Origin: Gemmatimonadota bacterium
Lineage (GTDB): Bacteria; Gemmatimonadota; Gemmatimonadetes; Gemmatimonadales; Gemmatimonadaceae
Reading direction: 5' to 3'
Assembly: GCA_031127075.1 (NCBI GenBank)
Contig: JARIFA010000001.1
Coordinates: 53,168-117,167, forward strand
DNA: 64,000 nt
Numbering within the stretch: position 1 is the stretch's first letter; the number at the start of each line of letters is the position of its first letter. Both the position numbers and the translations under genes were made by a program. Under the pieces are notes generated by a model. The model saw nothing but the letters and a program-made list of their open reading frames with translations, was not told the DNA's origin and made no database searches. Below are positions 1-11,548 of the stretch, in pieces.

Positions 1-1
1 G

Positions 2-619
2 CGCGGAGTCTCCTGTCTCAAGACGGGCGGCAGCGGATGCCCCGCCGCCGCGGGGGAGCATCAGTACCACGGTATCATCGCCGACGGGCCCTGTCGCACC
101 GCGCATCCGTCGGACCCGGCGACGGCGCTCCTCGCGCTCGACGCCTCGCTCAAGATCGTTTCGGCGTCCGGCGGCGACGCCGGTGCGGCGTTGGCCACTC
201 GCACGGTGCGACTCGCCGACGCCTATGCCGATGCGGCCATCGCCGCGACGCACGAACTCGCGCTGGGTCCCGACGAGCTCATCACGCAGATCACGATCCC
301 CGCCGACGCGACGGACGGCGTCCAGCACTGGGAGAAGGTGACGCAGCGCGGCGCCTTCGACTTCGCACTCGTCTCCTGCGCCGCGGTGCGCCGGGCCGAC
401 GGGAGCGTGCGGCTCGTCCTCGGCGGCGTCGGCGCCGCGCCGTGGCGGGTGCCGCATTCCATCGAAGAGGATGTCGCGTCCGGCGGCCTCGACGACGAGA
501 GCATCGACGCCCTCGCGGCGCGGGCGCTGTACGATGCAACGCCCCTCCCGGGCACGACGTACAAGGTCCGGATTGCGGAGGCGGTGCTCCGCCGCGCGAT
601 GCGCGCCATCGCTCCCTGA
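2..619 (+). CDS. Molybdenum hydroxylase FAD-binding subunit, C-terminal part (5' truncated)
   Basis: This is the end of the medium (FAD) subunit of a xanthine dehydrogenase/aldehyde oxidoreductase-type molybdenum enzyme, which passes electrons between the molybdopterin and Fe-S subunits. The gene begins before the window; 205 residues are visible. The first part carries GGSGCP, a GEHQYH segment and an HPSDPATAL segment typical of the FAD domain of the PaoB/HcrB branch. Cysteines at visible residues 5, 13 and 31 sit where that branch binds an extra 4Fe-4S cluster. The rest matches the CO-dehydrogenase flavoprotein C-terminal domain, with a GGVGAAPWR stretch. The catalytic and 2Fe-2S subunits must lie to the left if present. 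The tungstate/molybdate importer at 13.5-16.3 kb could supply its metal. The family is clear; the substrate is not. Confidence 0.85.
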   Translation, partial: RGVSCLKTGGSGCPAAAGEHQYHGIIADGPCRTAHPSDPATALLALDASLKIVSASGGDAGAALATRTVRLADAYADAAIAATHELALGPDELITQITIPADATDGVQHWEKVTQRGAFDFALVSCAAVRRADGSVRLVLGGVGAAPWRVPHSIEEDVASGGLDDESIDALAARALYDATPLPGTTYKVRIAEAVLRRAMRAIAP

Positions 620-705
620 TCTGCCGTCCGTGCAGCGTGACGCCTGAGCGCCACCGCGCACACGCCACACACCTCACCGCAGCTCCCGCCCCGAGGACCG
701 CTCCG

Positions 706-1725
706 ATGCCCTTCATCGCCCGTCTCCGTCGCGTCGCTCTCCCACTCCTCGCGCTCCCGGTCGTCGCCGGCGCACAGCTCACCGCCGTGCCGGCGAGCGA
801 ATGGGAGGTGCCGTGGGGCGCCGAGGGACGTCCGCGCGATCCGTATGTCGCCCCCGATGGCTCCGTCTTCTTCGTCGGGCAGAACGGGAATTACATCGCG
901 AAGCTCGACCCGCGCTCCGGGCAGTTCACCAAGTACGAGATCGACCCGGGCACGAACCCGCACAACCTGATCATCGACGGTCAGGGGATGGTCTGGTATG
1001 CGGGGAACCGGAACGGGATGATCGGCAGGCTGAATCCGGCGACGCGCGAGATTACGCGCTATCCGATGCCCGACGCGCGCGTACGCGACCCGCACACCCT
1101 GATCTTCGATGCGCGTGGTGACATCTGGTTCACCGCACAGAACTCCGGGGCGGTCGGTCACCTGGAGACGCGGACGGGACGGATCCGGTTGGCGTTCACG
1201 GCCGCGGGCTCGCGGCCATACGGCATCGTGCTCAACTCGAAGGGGACGCCCTGGCTCAACCTGTTCGGGACCGACCAGATCGCGACGATCGACCCGGCGA
1301 CGATGGTGGTCCGGACCTTCCGACTCCCCAACGAGCGGGCGCGCGGCCGCCGCATCGCGGTGACCAGCGACGACATCATCTGGTACGGGGATTACACGCG
1401 GGGCATTCTTGGGCGGCTCGACCCGGCGACGGGGCGGATCGACGAGATCCCCCTCCCCGCCGGCCCCGGGTCACTCCCATATGGGATGGCGACGGACGAC
1501 AAGGACCGCATCTGGGTGGCGCAGAACGTCCCGAACCAGGGGACGACCCTGGTGGGGTACGATCCCCGGACCAAGCGGTTCTTCGGGGAGGCCAAGATCG
1601 GGCGGGCGGCCAATAACACCATACGCCACATGTACTTCGACCGTCGGACGGGGCTGCTCTGGTTCGGGACCGACCAGGGCGCGATCGGCCGGGCGGAGGT
1701 CTCCAGGGCCCGCGTGGCGATGTAG
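706..1725 (+). CDS. Virginiamycin B lyase-like (Vgb/SMP-30 type) exported beta-propeller protein
   Basis: This is a 339-residue protein with an N-terminal signal peptide (RLRR followed by a hydrophobic stretch, cleavage predicted near AGA-Q at residues 21-24). The mature part is a chain of propeller blades. Each contains a W-Y/F-x-G or D-x-W-F-T strand followed by an (I/L)GRLDPATG-like turn, at least six times, as in streptogramin lyase Vgb and related hydrolases. The ATG at 706 was chosen because it opens the signal peptide; in-frame sequence upstream is low-complexity and Arg-rich. True Vgb enzymes linearise streptogramin B. Most exported relatives are uncharacterised, so resistance should not be inferred. 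It stands alone between the molybdenum enzyme gene and the suf promoter. Confidence 0.75.
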   Translation: MPFIARLRRVALPLLALPVVAGAQLTAVPASEWEVPWGAEGRPRDPYVAPDGSVFFVGQNGNYIAKLDPRSGQFTKYEIDPGTNPHNLIIDGQGMVWYAGNRNGMIGRLNPATREITRYPMPDARVRDPHTLIFDARGDIWFTAQNSGAVGHLETRTGRIRLAFTAAGSRPYGIVLNSKGTPWLNLFGTDQIATIDPATMVVRTFRLPNERARGRRIAVTSDDIIWYGDYTRGILGRLDPATGRIDEIPLPAGPGSLPYGMATDDKDRIWVAQNVPNQGTTLVGYDPRTKRFFGEAKIGRAANNTIRHMYFDRRTGLLWFGTDQGAIGRAEVSRARVAM

Positions 1726-1753
1726 GCACCTCGCCGGCCCCGTTCGCGTTCAC

Positions 1754-1790
1754 TTGGATGTGAGTGTGATACCCGACTAGATTTATAGTC
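1754..1790 (+). promoter_or_regulatory. Candidate suf promoter with inverted repeat GACTA-N6-TAGTC
   Basis: An AT-rich island sits in the gap before sufB. A weak -35 (TTGGAT, 1754-1759) is followed after 18 bases by a -10-like TAGATT (1778-1783). The -10 lies inside a perfect inverted repeat, GACTA-GATTTA-TAGTC (1775-1790). An operator over the -10 is the classic position for a repressor. Suf operons in many bacteria are controlled by Rrf2-family Fe-S regulators (IscR, SufR-like), so such a site is the obvious candidate. No regulator gene is adjacent. The repeat is seen directly; its role is inferred. Confidence 0.4.
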
Positions 1791-1833
1791 TATCGCTGTC
1801 ACGCAAGTCCAAGCACCACAACGACGTGGGACC

Positions 1834-3267
<1,434 letters not shown>

Positions 3268-3309
3268 CCGACGCGCCCGTCCTCCCCGTCCCTCCCCACC
3301 ATTCCGCAT

Positions 3310-4058
<749 letters not shown>

Positions 4059-4062
<4 letters not shown>

Positions 4063-5375
4063 GCCCTCTCGCCAACTACGCCGAGCAGTTCGCCGCGACC
4101 GCGACCGCGGGGGGCGCCGAGGGGCCCGCCTGGCTCCCCGCCCTTCGACAGCGCGCGTTCGACCGCTTCCACGCGCTCGGCTTTCCGACGACGCGGAACG
4201 AGGACTGGCACTTCACCTCGGTCACGCCGATCGCGGAACGCCGTTTCAAGACGCTCAAGCCGGCACCGACCGCGCTCACCGGCGCCGACGTCGCCCCGTT
4301 CCTGATCGACCCGTCCTGGCATCGCCTCGTCTTCGTGAACGGGCAGTTCGAGCCGGGGCTCTCGCAGTTCGCCGGCCTTCCGGCTGAGGTGCACGTCAGC
4401 ACGCTCGCCGAGGCGCTCCGTGAGCGGCCGGAGTGGGTGCAGGCGCACCTCGGGAGCCTCGCGGCCTTCGATGACGCCGCCTTCACGGCCCTGAACACGG
4501 CCTTTGTGCAGGACGGCGTCGTGGTCCACGTCCCTGTCGAAGAGACGGTCGACACTCCCCTGCACATCCTGCACGTCATCGACGCACAGGCGCAGGGCGC
4601 CGCGATTCATCCCCGCCTGCTCGTGGTGGCGGACCGCGCCAGCGCGATCACGGTCGTCGAGCAGTTCGTGGAGCTCGGGGCCAGCGAGCACCTCGTGAAC
4701 GCCGTCGCGGAGATCGTGGTGGCGGATGGCGCGCGCGTGGCGCACTACAAGCTGCAGCGCGAGGGGTCGGCGGCGTACCATGTGGGGACGGTCCAGGCCA
4801 CGCAGGGGCGTGATGCTGCGTTCCACTCCTTCTCGTTCGCCGAGGGCGCGGCGCTCTCGCGCACGAACATCTACACCAAGCTGCACGGGGTGAACGGCGA
4901 GGCCCGGCTCAACGGCCTCTACCTCATCGACGGCAATCAGCATGCGGACCACCAGACCTTCGTCGAGCATATCGCCGAGGCCTGCGCGAGCCGCGAGCTG
5001 TACAAGGGGATCCTCGACGGGTCGTCGCACGGCGTCTTCAACGGCAAGGTCTACGTCGACCCCGAGGCGCAGAAGACGGACGGCAAGCAGACGAACAAGG
5101 CGCTTCTCCTCTCGGAGCAGGCGCGGGTGGATACGAAGCCGCAGCTCGAGATCTTCGCGGACGACGTGAAGTGCACGCACGGCGCGACGGTGGGCCGGCT
5201 GGATGCGATGCCGCTCTTCTACCTCAAGAGCCGCGGCATCTCCGCGGAGAATGCGAAGGCGCTGCTCACCTACGCCTTCGCGGCGGAGGTGCTGGAGACA
5301 ATCGAGGTGGACACGCTCCGGTTGGAGCTGGAGCGCGCCGTCTTCGCGCGGTTCACCCACACCGCCCTGGAGTAG
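4059..5375 (+). CDS. sufD: Fe-S cluster assembly protein SufD
   Basis: SufD is the SufB paralogue in the SufBC2D scaffold (438 residues). The shared beta-helix domain includes [26 protein letters not shown] and the C-terminal CTHGATVG segment with the SufD-typical conserved His. The C-terminus (YLKSRGIS followed by an [13 protein letters not shown] stretch) is the SufD form. The GTG start at 4059 overlaps the sufC stop as GTGA and leaves no gap. SufD is thought to take part in iron entry at the SufB-SufD interface; that is family knowledge, not visible here. Confidence 0.96.
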
Positions 5376-5384
5376 ATTCCCGAG

Positions 5385-5864
5385 GTGAGCGACGCGACCC
5401 TCGACGCCCTGTACCAGGAAGTCATCCTGGACCACAACCGCCGGCCCCGGAACTTCCATCCGATGCCGGCGGCGAGCTGTTCTGCGGACGGGAAGAACCC
5501 GAGCTGCGGCGACCAGCTGACCATCTGGGTGCGCGTCGACGGGGACCGGGTCGCCGAGCTCTCCTTCCAGGGGATCGGCTGCGCGATCTCCAAGGCCTCG
5601 GCGTCGCTCCTCACCGAGGCGGTGAAGGGGAAGACGCGCACCGAGGCCCTCGCGCTCTACGAGACGATGCACCGCGTCTTCACCGGTCTCGAGACCGACA
5701 CCGCGGTGCTGAAGGGGCTCGGGCCGCTCCGGGCGCTCTCCGGCGTCTCGAAGTTCCCGATGCGGGTGAAGTGCGCTTCGCTCGCGTGGCACGCCTTCAA
5801 AGCCGCGCTCGACGGCGCCGGCACGGTGAGCACCGAGTCGGGTGCCCCGACGCCGGTCTCCTGA
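5385..5864 (+). CDS. sufU: Zinc-dependent sulfurtransferase SufU
   Basis: This 159-residue SufU carries persulfide sulfur from SufS to SufB. The zinc and sulfur-accepting residues are present: C41 with D43 in PSCGD, C66 in GIGCAIS, and C130 in VKCASLAW. The short insertion before the third cysteine is typical of SufU rather than IscU. The GTG start at 5385 lies nine bases after sufD and was preferred because it gives the conserved LYQEVILDHN N-terminus. The last 17 residues (Gly/Thr/Ser-rich) look like an unstructured tail. SufU in place of SufE means the Gram-positive-style Suf chemistry is used. Confidence 0.95.
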   Translation: MSDATLDALYQEVILDHNRRPRNFHPMPAASCSADGKNPSCGDQLTIWVRVDGDRVAELSFQGIGCAISKASASLLTEAVKGKTRTEALALYETMHRVFTGLETDTAVLKGLGPLRALSGVSKFPMRVKCASLAWHAFKAALDGAGTVSTESGAPTPVS

Positions 5865-5889
5865 GCCCCGCCCACCGACCGATCCGCCG

Positions 5890-7146
5890 ATGAGCACCGG
5901 TCCCCTCGCCCCGCGCGCCGACTTCCCGCTCCTTGCGGCGTCCCCCGACCTCGTCTACCTCGACTCGGCGGCGACGACGCAGAAGCCCGCGGTCGTCCTC
6001 GAGGCGATCCGTCGCTACTACACCGAGGCGAACGCCAACCCGCACCGGGGCGCGTACGCGCTGGCGGCGGCGGCGACGGCCGCCTACGAGACCGCGCGCC
6101 ATCGCGTCGCCCGCTTCCTCGGCGTCGCGGACCCCGACACCCTGCTCTTCACCCGCGGCAGCACCGAGGCGATGAACCTGATCGCCACCGCGTGGGGGCG
6201 CGCGCAGGTCGGGCCGGGCGACAACCTCGTGGTCACGCGGATGGAGCATCACGCGAACTTCGTCCCCTGGCAGCAGCTCGCGCTAGCGACGGGCGCGGAG
6301 TTCCGCATCGCCGAGCTCGGCCCCGCGGGGACGATCGACCTCGAGCATCTCGCCTCGCTGATCGACGCGCGGACGAAGGTCGTTGCGTTCGGCCACGTGT
6401 CGAACGCGCTCGGGACGATCCATCCCGTGACGGAGATCGTCCGGATCGCGCGCGAGCGGAGCGCGGGCGGCGCGCCGCTCGGCCCCGGTCTCCCGCCCGG
6501 CGCGCTGCTCGTGTGCGATGGCGCGCAGGCGGTCCCGCACCTCCGATGCGCCGTCGACGCGCTCGGGGTCGATGCATACGCCTTCAGCGGCCACAAGATC
6601 GGCGGCCCGATGGGGATCGGCGGGCTGGTGATGCGCCGCGGGATCCTCGAGGCGATGCCGCCCTATCAATTCGGCGGCGACATGATCGAGTGGGTGGAGG
6701 ATCGCACCTCCACCTGGAATGTGCTGCCGCACAAGTTCGAGGCTGGGACGCCCAACGTCGAAGGCGCGGTCGGGCTCGCGGCGGCGTGCGACTATGTGGA
6801 GCGGCTCGGACTCGACGCCATCCGGGCGCATGAAGTCGCGCTCACGGCGGAGGCGATGGCGGCGCTCGGGGCGATCGGGGGCGTCACGCTCTTCGGCACG
6901 CCGGATGCGACCACCCGCAGCGGCGTGGTGAGCTTCGCGATCGAGGGGGTGCATCCGCACGATGTGGCGACGACGCTCGACGTCGCCGGGGTCTGTGTGC
7001 GCGCGGGGCACCACTGCGCGCAGCCGTTGATGCGGGTGATGGGCGTGCCGGCGACGGTGCGCGCGAGCTTCTGGGTGTACAGCACGTCGGACGACGTGGC
7101 GCGGTTAGCACAGGCCGTGCGCGAGACACAGGCGCGGTTCGCGTAA
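5890..7146 (+). CDS. sufS: Cysteine desulfurase SufS
   Basis: SufS is a PLP enzyme that removes sulfur from L-cysteine as an enzyme-bound persulfide (418 residues, group II). The PLP lysine is K236 in the FSGHKIGGPMG motif. The catalytic cysteine is C376 in RAGHHCAQP, and the RASFWVYST segment follows. A short Gly/Pro-rich insertion (GGAPLGPGLPPG) precedes the VCDGAQAVPH strand. The ATG at 5890 was preferred over an ATG 48 bases upstream because the extra residues are Arg/Pro-rich and overlap the end of sufU. It is the last gene of the suf operon and is followed by a hairpin. Confidence 0.96.
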   Translation: MSTGPLAPRADFPLLAASPDLVYLDSAATTQKPAVVLEAIRRYYTEANANPHRGAYALAAAATAAYETARHRVARFLGVADPDTLLFTRGSTEAMNLIATAWGRAQVGPGDNLVVTRMEHHANFVPWQQLALATGAEFRIAELGPAGTIDLEHLASLIDARTKVVAFGHVSNALGTIHPVTEIVRIARERSAGGAPLGPGLPPGALLVCDGAQAVPHLRCAVDALGVDAYAFSGHKIGGPMGIGGLVMRRGILEAMPPYQFGGDMIEWVEDRTSTWNVLPHKFEAGTPNVEGAVGLAAACDYVERLGLDAIRAHEVALTAEAMAALGAIGGVTLFGTPDATTRSGVVSFAIEGVHPHDVATTLDVAGVCVRAGHHCAQPLMRVMGVPATVRASFWVYSTSDDVARLAQAVRETQARFA

Positions 7147-7149
7147 CGG

Positions 7150-7178
7150 GCCTGGCGGCCGTCCGGCCGCCCCCAGGC
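7150..7178. terminator. Hairpin between convergent sufS and the HlyD-like gene
   Basis: GCCTGG-CGGCCG-TC-CGGCCG pairs with CGGCCG and CCAGGC, giving a 12-bp stem with a two-base loop and a small bulge of C residues (7170-7172). It fills the 32-base gap between two converging genes, so it could stop transcription from both sides. There is no U-tract. Confidence 0.55.
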
Positions 7179-8321
7179 TCACCGAACGCGCGTCCCCTCC
7201 CGAAGCACCTCCGGCGGGTAGACGACGACCCGCTGTCCGACGTTGACCCCCTCCACCGCGGCCGTCTCCTCTCCACGAGCGACGAGCCGGACCGGCGTAC
7301 GTCGAGCACGCTGCGCATCGTCCACCACGAACACGGCCCAGCGACTCCCATCCCGCACGAGTGCACCGGTCGGGACGACCAAGGCCTGCGGGAAGCGGGT
7401 GAGGACGATCCGTGCCTCCACGGCGAAATCGTGCCCAAGCGTCTGCGGTGCACGGAGCACCTCCGCGACGACCTGCACCCGCTGTTCGTCGACGCCGAGG
7501 GCCGAGCGGACCGTGCGCGCGGTGGGTTCGACTCGCCGCACGCGCGCTAGCAGCGTGTCGGTGCCGCTGACCACACGCATCAATGCCCCCGCCGGGATCC
7601 GGGGCGCATCCCGGCTCAGAATATCGACCACGACATCCGGCCATCCGAAGGCGCCGAGCATCAGCAGGGGCGTCCCTGCGGCAACCACGCGCGGATGCTC
7701 CTCATCTACCCTGAGCACGACACCAGCGGTCGGGGCGCGCACGATGACCGGTGCGCCCGCCCCAGGGAGCAGCGCGCGTGCCGCATCGCGGGCGAAGACC
7801 GCCGCCGTCACCCGTGCGCGCGCCGCCTCGTATTCCCGCTGGCGGGCATCCGCGGTGGCGCGCACCTCGTCGAGCGCCTGCGGGGAGATGCCGCCGACCG
7901 GGCCGAGTCGTTCCACACGCGCCGCACTGCGTCCCGATTCCGTCGCGGCGACGAGCGCCGCCCGCTCGATGGCGCGCGCGGCCTCCACCGTGGCCTCAGC
8001 CGCACCCACCTGCGCGACGATCTGACGCGCGGTCGCGGGGTCCGCGGCGGCGGCGGCGAGGACGCCGACCGGCATCCCCTCCGGCACGGTATCGCCCACG
8101 GTGAGCGGTCCCGGCGCCCACGCCCCCGTCACCGGCGCGGCGAGATCGAGGTGCCAGCGGGCTCGCGTGCGTCCCTCCTCGACGAGCACTTCTTCAAACG
8201 TCGTGCGCGCCACGAGCGCGGTCTCGACCGCCAGCCCACGCGGGGCGAACCGCCACCAGACGCCGACCGCGATGGCGATGGCGACCACGGCCCCGATGCT
8301 CCACTTCATCCACCGATGCAT
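7179..8321 (-). CDS. HlyD/MacA-type periplasmic adaptor of an ABC exporter
   Basis: This 380-residue membrane-fusion protein has an N-terminal anchor (about residues 7-24) followed by a lipoyl half (PVTGAW...VGDTVPEG). An alpha-helical, Ala/Glu/Arg-rich hairpin follows at about residues 90-180, then the second lipoyl half (VRAPTAGVV) and beta-barrel and membrane-proximal domains near the end (VPTGALV). It lies five bases downstream of an FtsX-type permease and its ATPase, the DevBCA/MacAB-like arrangement. The complex probably moves a lipid, lipoprotein, peptide or small molecule across the envelope. The substrate cannot be told from sequence. The start at 8321 has a GGAG nine bases upstream. 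Confidence 0.82.
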   Translation of the reverse strand: MHRWMKWSIGAVVAIAIAVGVWWRFAPRGLAVETALVARTTFEEVLVEEGRTRARWHLDLAAPVTGAWAPGPLTVGDTVPEGMPVGVLAAAAADPATARQIVAQVGAAEATVEAARAIERAALVAATESGRSAARVERLGPVGGISPQALDEVRATADARQREYEAARARVTAAVFARDAARALLPGAGAPVIVRAPTAGVVLRVDEEHPRVVAAGTPLLMLGAFGWPDVVVDILSRDAPRIPAGALMRVVSGTDTLLARVRRVEPTARTVRSALGVDEQRVQVVAEVLRAPQTLGHDFAVEARIVLTRFPQALVVPTGALVRDGSRWAVFVVDDAQRARRTPVRLVARGEETAAVEGVNVGQRVVVYPPEVLREGTRVR

Positions 8322-8325
8322 CCCG

Positions 8326-10695
8326 TCACTCCCGCGTCTTGAGGACGCCGATGAGGTCCAATCGATCGAGCCGTCGCCGGAGAGGCCGTGCCGCCACCAT
8401 CCCCGCCACCGTCGGGATCGCGATCGCCGCGGCGATCGTGCGCCAGCCGATCACGAGCGGCATCCGAAAGAGTTCGGTCTCGCCGAACGAGGCGACGGTC
8501 GCCGCGGCGAAGCCGATGCCGATCACCACACCGACCGGCACCCCCACCACACCGAGCACCGCGAGCTCCCCGAAGAGGATCCGCGCGACCTCGCTGCGGG
8601 TCAGTCCGAGCACGCGCAGGCTCGCGAGGTCCCGCGCACGCTCGGAGAGCGCGACACGCCCCGCGTTGTAGATGGTGCCGGCGGCGAGCGCGGCGGCGAA
8701 GCTCACCAGCGTGGTGAGCACGATCACGAAGTTCCGACGCAGCGTCTCGTCGAAGGCGCGCCGCACCGCAGCGCGCACCACCACTGCGCGTACCAGTGGC
8801 GCGCGCGTCAGCCGTGCATAGACGGCGTCCAGCGTCAGGGGGTCGACGGCGAGTCCGATCGCGCTCACCGCCTCCGACACGCCGACGAGCGGCCCGAACA
8901 GCTCCTGCGTCACGTAGACGTTCAGCCCAGCGAGATCCTCGACCACCGCGACCACCGGCGCGCTCCGTCGTCGGTCGCGCCCATCGAGGAATTCCACGTC
9001 GACGGTATCTCCCACGGCCGCCTCGAGCGCACGTGCCAGCGTCGCCCCCAGGGCGACGCCGCCACCCGGCACGCGCACCACACGTCCGTGCAGATCCACC
9101 ACCTGCCGGAGTCGAGCCTTCGCCTCGACGCCCACCAGCGCGGTGCGCCGATTCCGATGGCCGTGCCGAACGCGTACGCCGAGCTCGCGGATCGGCTCGG
9201 CGGCGATGACGCCGGGGATTTCTCGGGCGGCGGTAAGCGCGCGCAGCCCCTGCGGCTCCCCAAAGACGATGGTGACATCCGCGCGGTCCGCGTGCTCGAA
9301 GAGCACGGTGCGCATCCGTCGCACGGCGTCGAAGCCGAAGGTGCCGGCCACGACGACGGCCGCTCCGAGTCCGATGCCGAGGGCGCCGAGCGCGGTCCGC
9401 CACGGCCGATGCGTGAGGTTTCGGAGCGTCATCCGCGGCACCGGACGCCGCGCCCAGCGCGCGAGGATCCGTTCGACGCGGCCGTGTACGAAAGTCGCGG
9501 GGGGTTCGGGCCGCATCGCCTCGGCCGGCGCGAGCGAGAGCAGCCGTCGGAGTGCCCCGAACGCCCCGAGCCCAGCGGCGGCGACCGCGATACACACCGC
9601 CACCGAGAACTCGGCGGGATGCAGCGCGAGTCGGAGCGTCGGGAATCGGAAGAAGTCGGCGTACACGGACGCCAGATACCACGCGAACCAGACGCCGATC
9701 CCCGCGCCGAGGAACGTCCCCGCGGAGACAGGGACGAGCGCGAAGAGCCCGTAGTGCCGCAGGAGCATCCACGACGGCATCCCGAAGGCCGTGAGCGTCC
9801 CCACCTGTTCACGTTGTTGTGCCACCACCCGACCGAGCACGAGGTGGACCAGGAAGGCCGCGACGCCGAGGAAGATCACCGGGAGGACGAGCGCGAAGGT
9901 GCGGTTCTGCCGGATCTCCTCACTCAGGAAGCGGTGCGAGGCGTGCTGGTCACGGGTGTATGCCCCGGGTGTGCCGTACCGATCGAGCGCGCGGTCGAGC
10001 GCGGCGAGGACCGCCGCGGTATCGGCGCCGGGGGCGAGCGTGGCGGCAACCTCGTTCCAGGCCCCGCGGAGGCCGAGCGCATCGGACGCGACGTCGGCGT
10101 CGAGCCAGACGATGCCGTAACGCCTCGCATCGGGGAGCATATCGCCGGGGCGGATCTCATAGACGAACTCGGCGGTGACGGCGGTGCCGACCATCCGGAG
10201 CGCGCGCCACCGATCGCCGATGACCGCCCCAAGCGTATCACCGAGCGCGAGGTGGTTCGCCGCGGCGAATCCCTCGCTGACGAGTACCGCGTCACGCTCC
10301 CCCGGCACCGGGCGTCGTCCGGTCCGGAGGACGAGGGTGTTGAGGCGCGTCGACGCCGTCAGCGGAATCCCGACGAGATGCGCGGTGGCCGGTTCACGCA
10401 GTCCCGGCACACGCACGACGACATCGCCGACCGCGCGGGCCTCGAGTCGTGCGATGCCGGGAATCGCCCGGAGCGTCGGGAGTACGCCCTCCGGCGCCCG
10501 CCGGACCGTCGCGAAGAGGTCTGGGAATCGGACGGTGTGGTAGTACGTCGTCTGGGCTCGCTCGAGCGTGCGCGCCATCGTCCGCATCGCGAAGAACCCC
10601 GCCTGGCCGCACGCGACGACCACGGCGATGGCCACGAGCGCACCGAGGTGACTGCGTAGGTCGCGCGCGAGTTTGCGGTCCAGCAGGCGCCTCAC
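8326..10695 (-). CDS. FtsX-like ABC transporter permease (two FtsX units)
   Basis: This 789-residue permease has a first membrane helix at about residues 17-36. A large periplasmic domain follows, then three helices at about 255-390, a further helix at about 430-455 that begins a second periplasmic domain, and three C-terminal helices. That is a duplicated FtsX/MacB-PCD layout like LolC-type or macrolide-exporter permeases, with two FtsX units in one chain. The GTG start at 10695 overlaps the ATPase stop as GTGA. It works with the ATPase upstream and the HlyD adaptor downstream. Membrane positions are by eye. Confidence 0.85.
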   Translation of the reverse strand: MRRLLDRKLARDLRSHLGALVAIAVVVACGQAGFFAMRTMARTLERAQTTYYHTVRFPDLFATVRRAPEGVLPTLRAIPGIARLEARAVGDVVVRVPGLREPATAHLVGIPLTASTRLNTLVLRTGRRPVPGERDAVLVSEGFAAANHLALGDTLGAVIGDRWRALRMVGTAVTAEFVYEIRPGDMLPDARRYGIVWLDADVASDALGLRGAWNEVAATLAPGADTAAVLAALDRALDRYGTPGAYTRDQHASHRFLSEEIRQNRTFALVLPVIFLGVAAFLVHLVLGRVVAQQREQVGTLTAFGMPSWMLLRHYGLFALVPVSAGTFLGAGIGVWFAWYLASVYADFFRFPTLRLALHPAEFSVAVCIAVAAAGLGAFGALRRLLSLAPAEAMRPEPPATFVHGRVERILARWARRPVPRMTLRNLTHRPWRTALGALGIGLGAAVVVAGTFGFDAVRRMRTVLFEHADRADVTIVFGEPQGLRALTAAREIPGVIAAEPIRELGVRVRHGHRNRRTALVGVEAKARLRQVVDLHGRVVRVPGGGVALGATLARALEAAVGDTVDVEFLDGRDRRRSAPVVAVVEDLAGLNVYVTQELFGPLVGVSEAVSAIGLAVDPLTLDAVYARLTRAPLVRAVVVRAAVRRAFDETLRRNFVIVLTTLVSFAAALAAGTIYNAGRVALSERARDLASLRVLGLTRSEVARILFGELAVLGVVGVPVGVVIGIGFAAATVASFGETELFRMPLVIGWRTIAAAIAIPTVAGMVAARPLRRRLDRLDLIGVLKTRE

Positions 10696-11417
10696 CAGAC
10701 GAGCGCCTCCGGCGTGGTCGGAGTCGGATTGCGCTCATCGCCGATGATGGCGCCGCTACGCAGGCGCAGGACCCGGTTCGCCATCCCCGCGACCGAGGCG
10801 TTGTGCGTGATCACGACGGTGAGGGTCCCGAACTCTTGATTGGCGCGCTGCAGCGCCGCGAGGACGAGCTTCCCCGTCTCCACATCGAGGGCGCCGGTCG
10901 GCTCGTCGCAGAGGAGCACATCGGGCCGTTTGGCGACAGCGCGCGCGATGGCGACGCGCTGCTGTTCACCGCCGGAGAGCTGCGCCGGGAAGGCGTCGAG
11001 GCGTTCACCAAGTCCCACAAGCGCCAACGTCTCCGCCGGATCGGCGGGGACGTGCCCGTGCGCACCCTCCACGAGCGAAGTCACCAGCGCGACGTTCTCG
11101 ACGGCGGTGAGGCTCGGAATGAGGTTGTAGAACTGAAAGACGAACCCGACGTGCTCGCGCCGGTACTGGGTGAGGGCGCCTTCATCCGCCTGCGTCAGCA
11201 CGTGGTCCCGGAACGTCACCGTCCCGCTCGTCGGCGCATCGAGGCCGCCGAGGATGTTGAGCAGCGTCGACTTCCCGCTCCCGGAGGGCCCGAGGATCAC
11301 GACGAACTCGCCGGGGAACAGGTCGAGGTTCACGCCCCGGAGCGCCGGCACCTCCACCTCACCCATCCGATAGACCTTGGTGAGGTCGCGCGCGTGAAAC
11401 AGGGGCTCGGGGGGCAT
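10692..11417 (-). CDS. ABC transporter ATPase, LolD/MacB/DevA type
   Basis: This is the nucleotide-binding subunit (241 residues) of the exporter formed with the next two genes. Walker A is GPSGSGKST (residues 43-51), the Q-loop is FVFQFYNL, the signature is LSGGEQQR, Walker B is [11 protein letters not shown] and the H-loop is ITHN. This set is typical of the MacB/LolD family that drives FtsX permeases as mechanotransmitters. It is the first gene of the minus-strand operon 11417-7179, diverging from the gamma-glutamyltransferase gene. Confidence 0.92.
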   Translation of the reverse strand: MPPEPLFHARDLTKVYRMGEVEVPALRGVNLDLFPGEFVVILGPSGSGKSTLLNILGGLDAPTSGTVTFRDHVLTQADEGALTQYRREHVGFVFQFYNLIPSLTAVENVALVTSLVEGAHGHVPADPAETLALVGLGERLDAFPAQLSGGEQQRVAIARAVAKRPDVLLCDEPTGALDVETGKLVLAALQRANQEFGTLTVVITHNASVAGMANRVLRLRSGAIIGDERNPTPTTPEALVW

Positions 11418-11548
11418 CTCGGCACCCTAGGGCGGTTCGGCGGACGCGGCGAGAGCAGAGCCCCGGTGACGCGTGCGGGAATTCCCGGCCCCCCGTGGCT
11501 CGCCTCCACTTGGCCGTGCATCTTCCGCACATCCTTCACCCGAGCCGT

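Noticed and set aside
37..705. Upstream extension of the Vgb-like protein to an ATG at base 37
   Set aside because: It overlaps the molybdenum hydroxylase subunit in another frame, and the extra residues are Arg-rich; the signal peptide begins at 706.
8101..10659. An 852-codon plus-strand frame over the FtsX permease
   Set aside because: It is a charged, Arg/His/Asp/Glu-rich shadow of the permease with no hydrophobic or domain structure.
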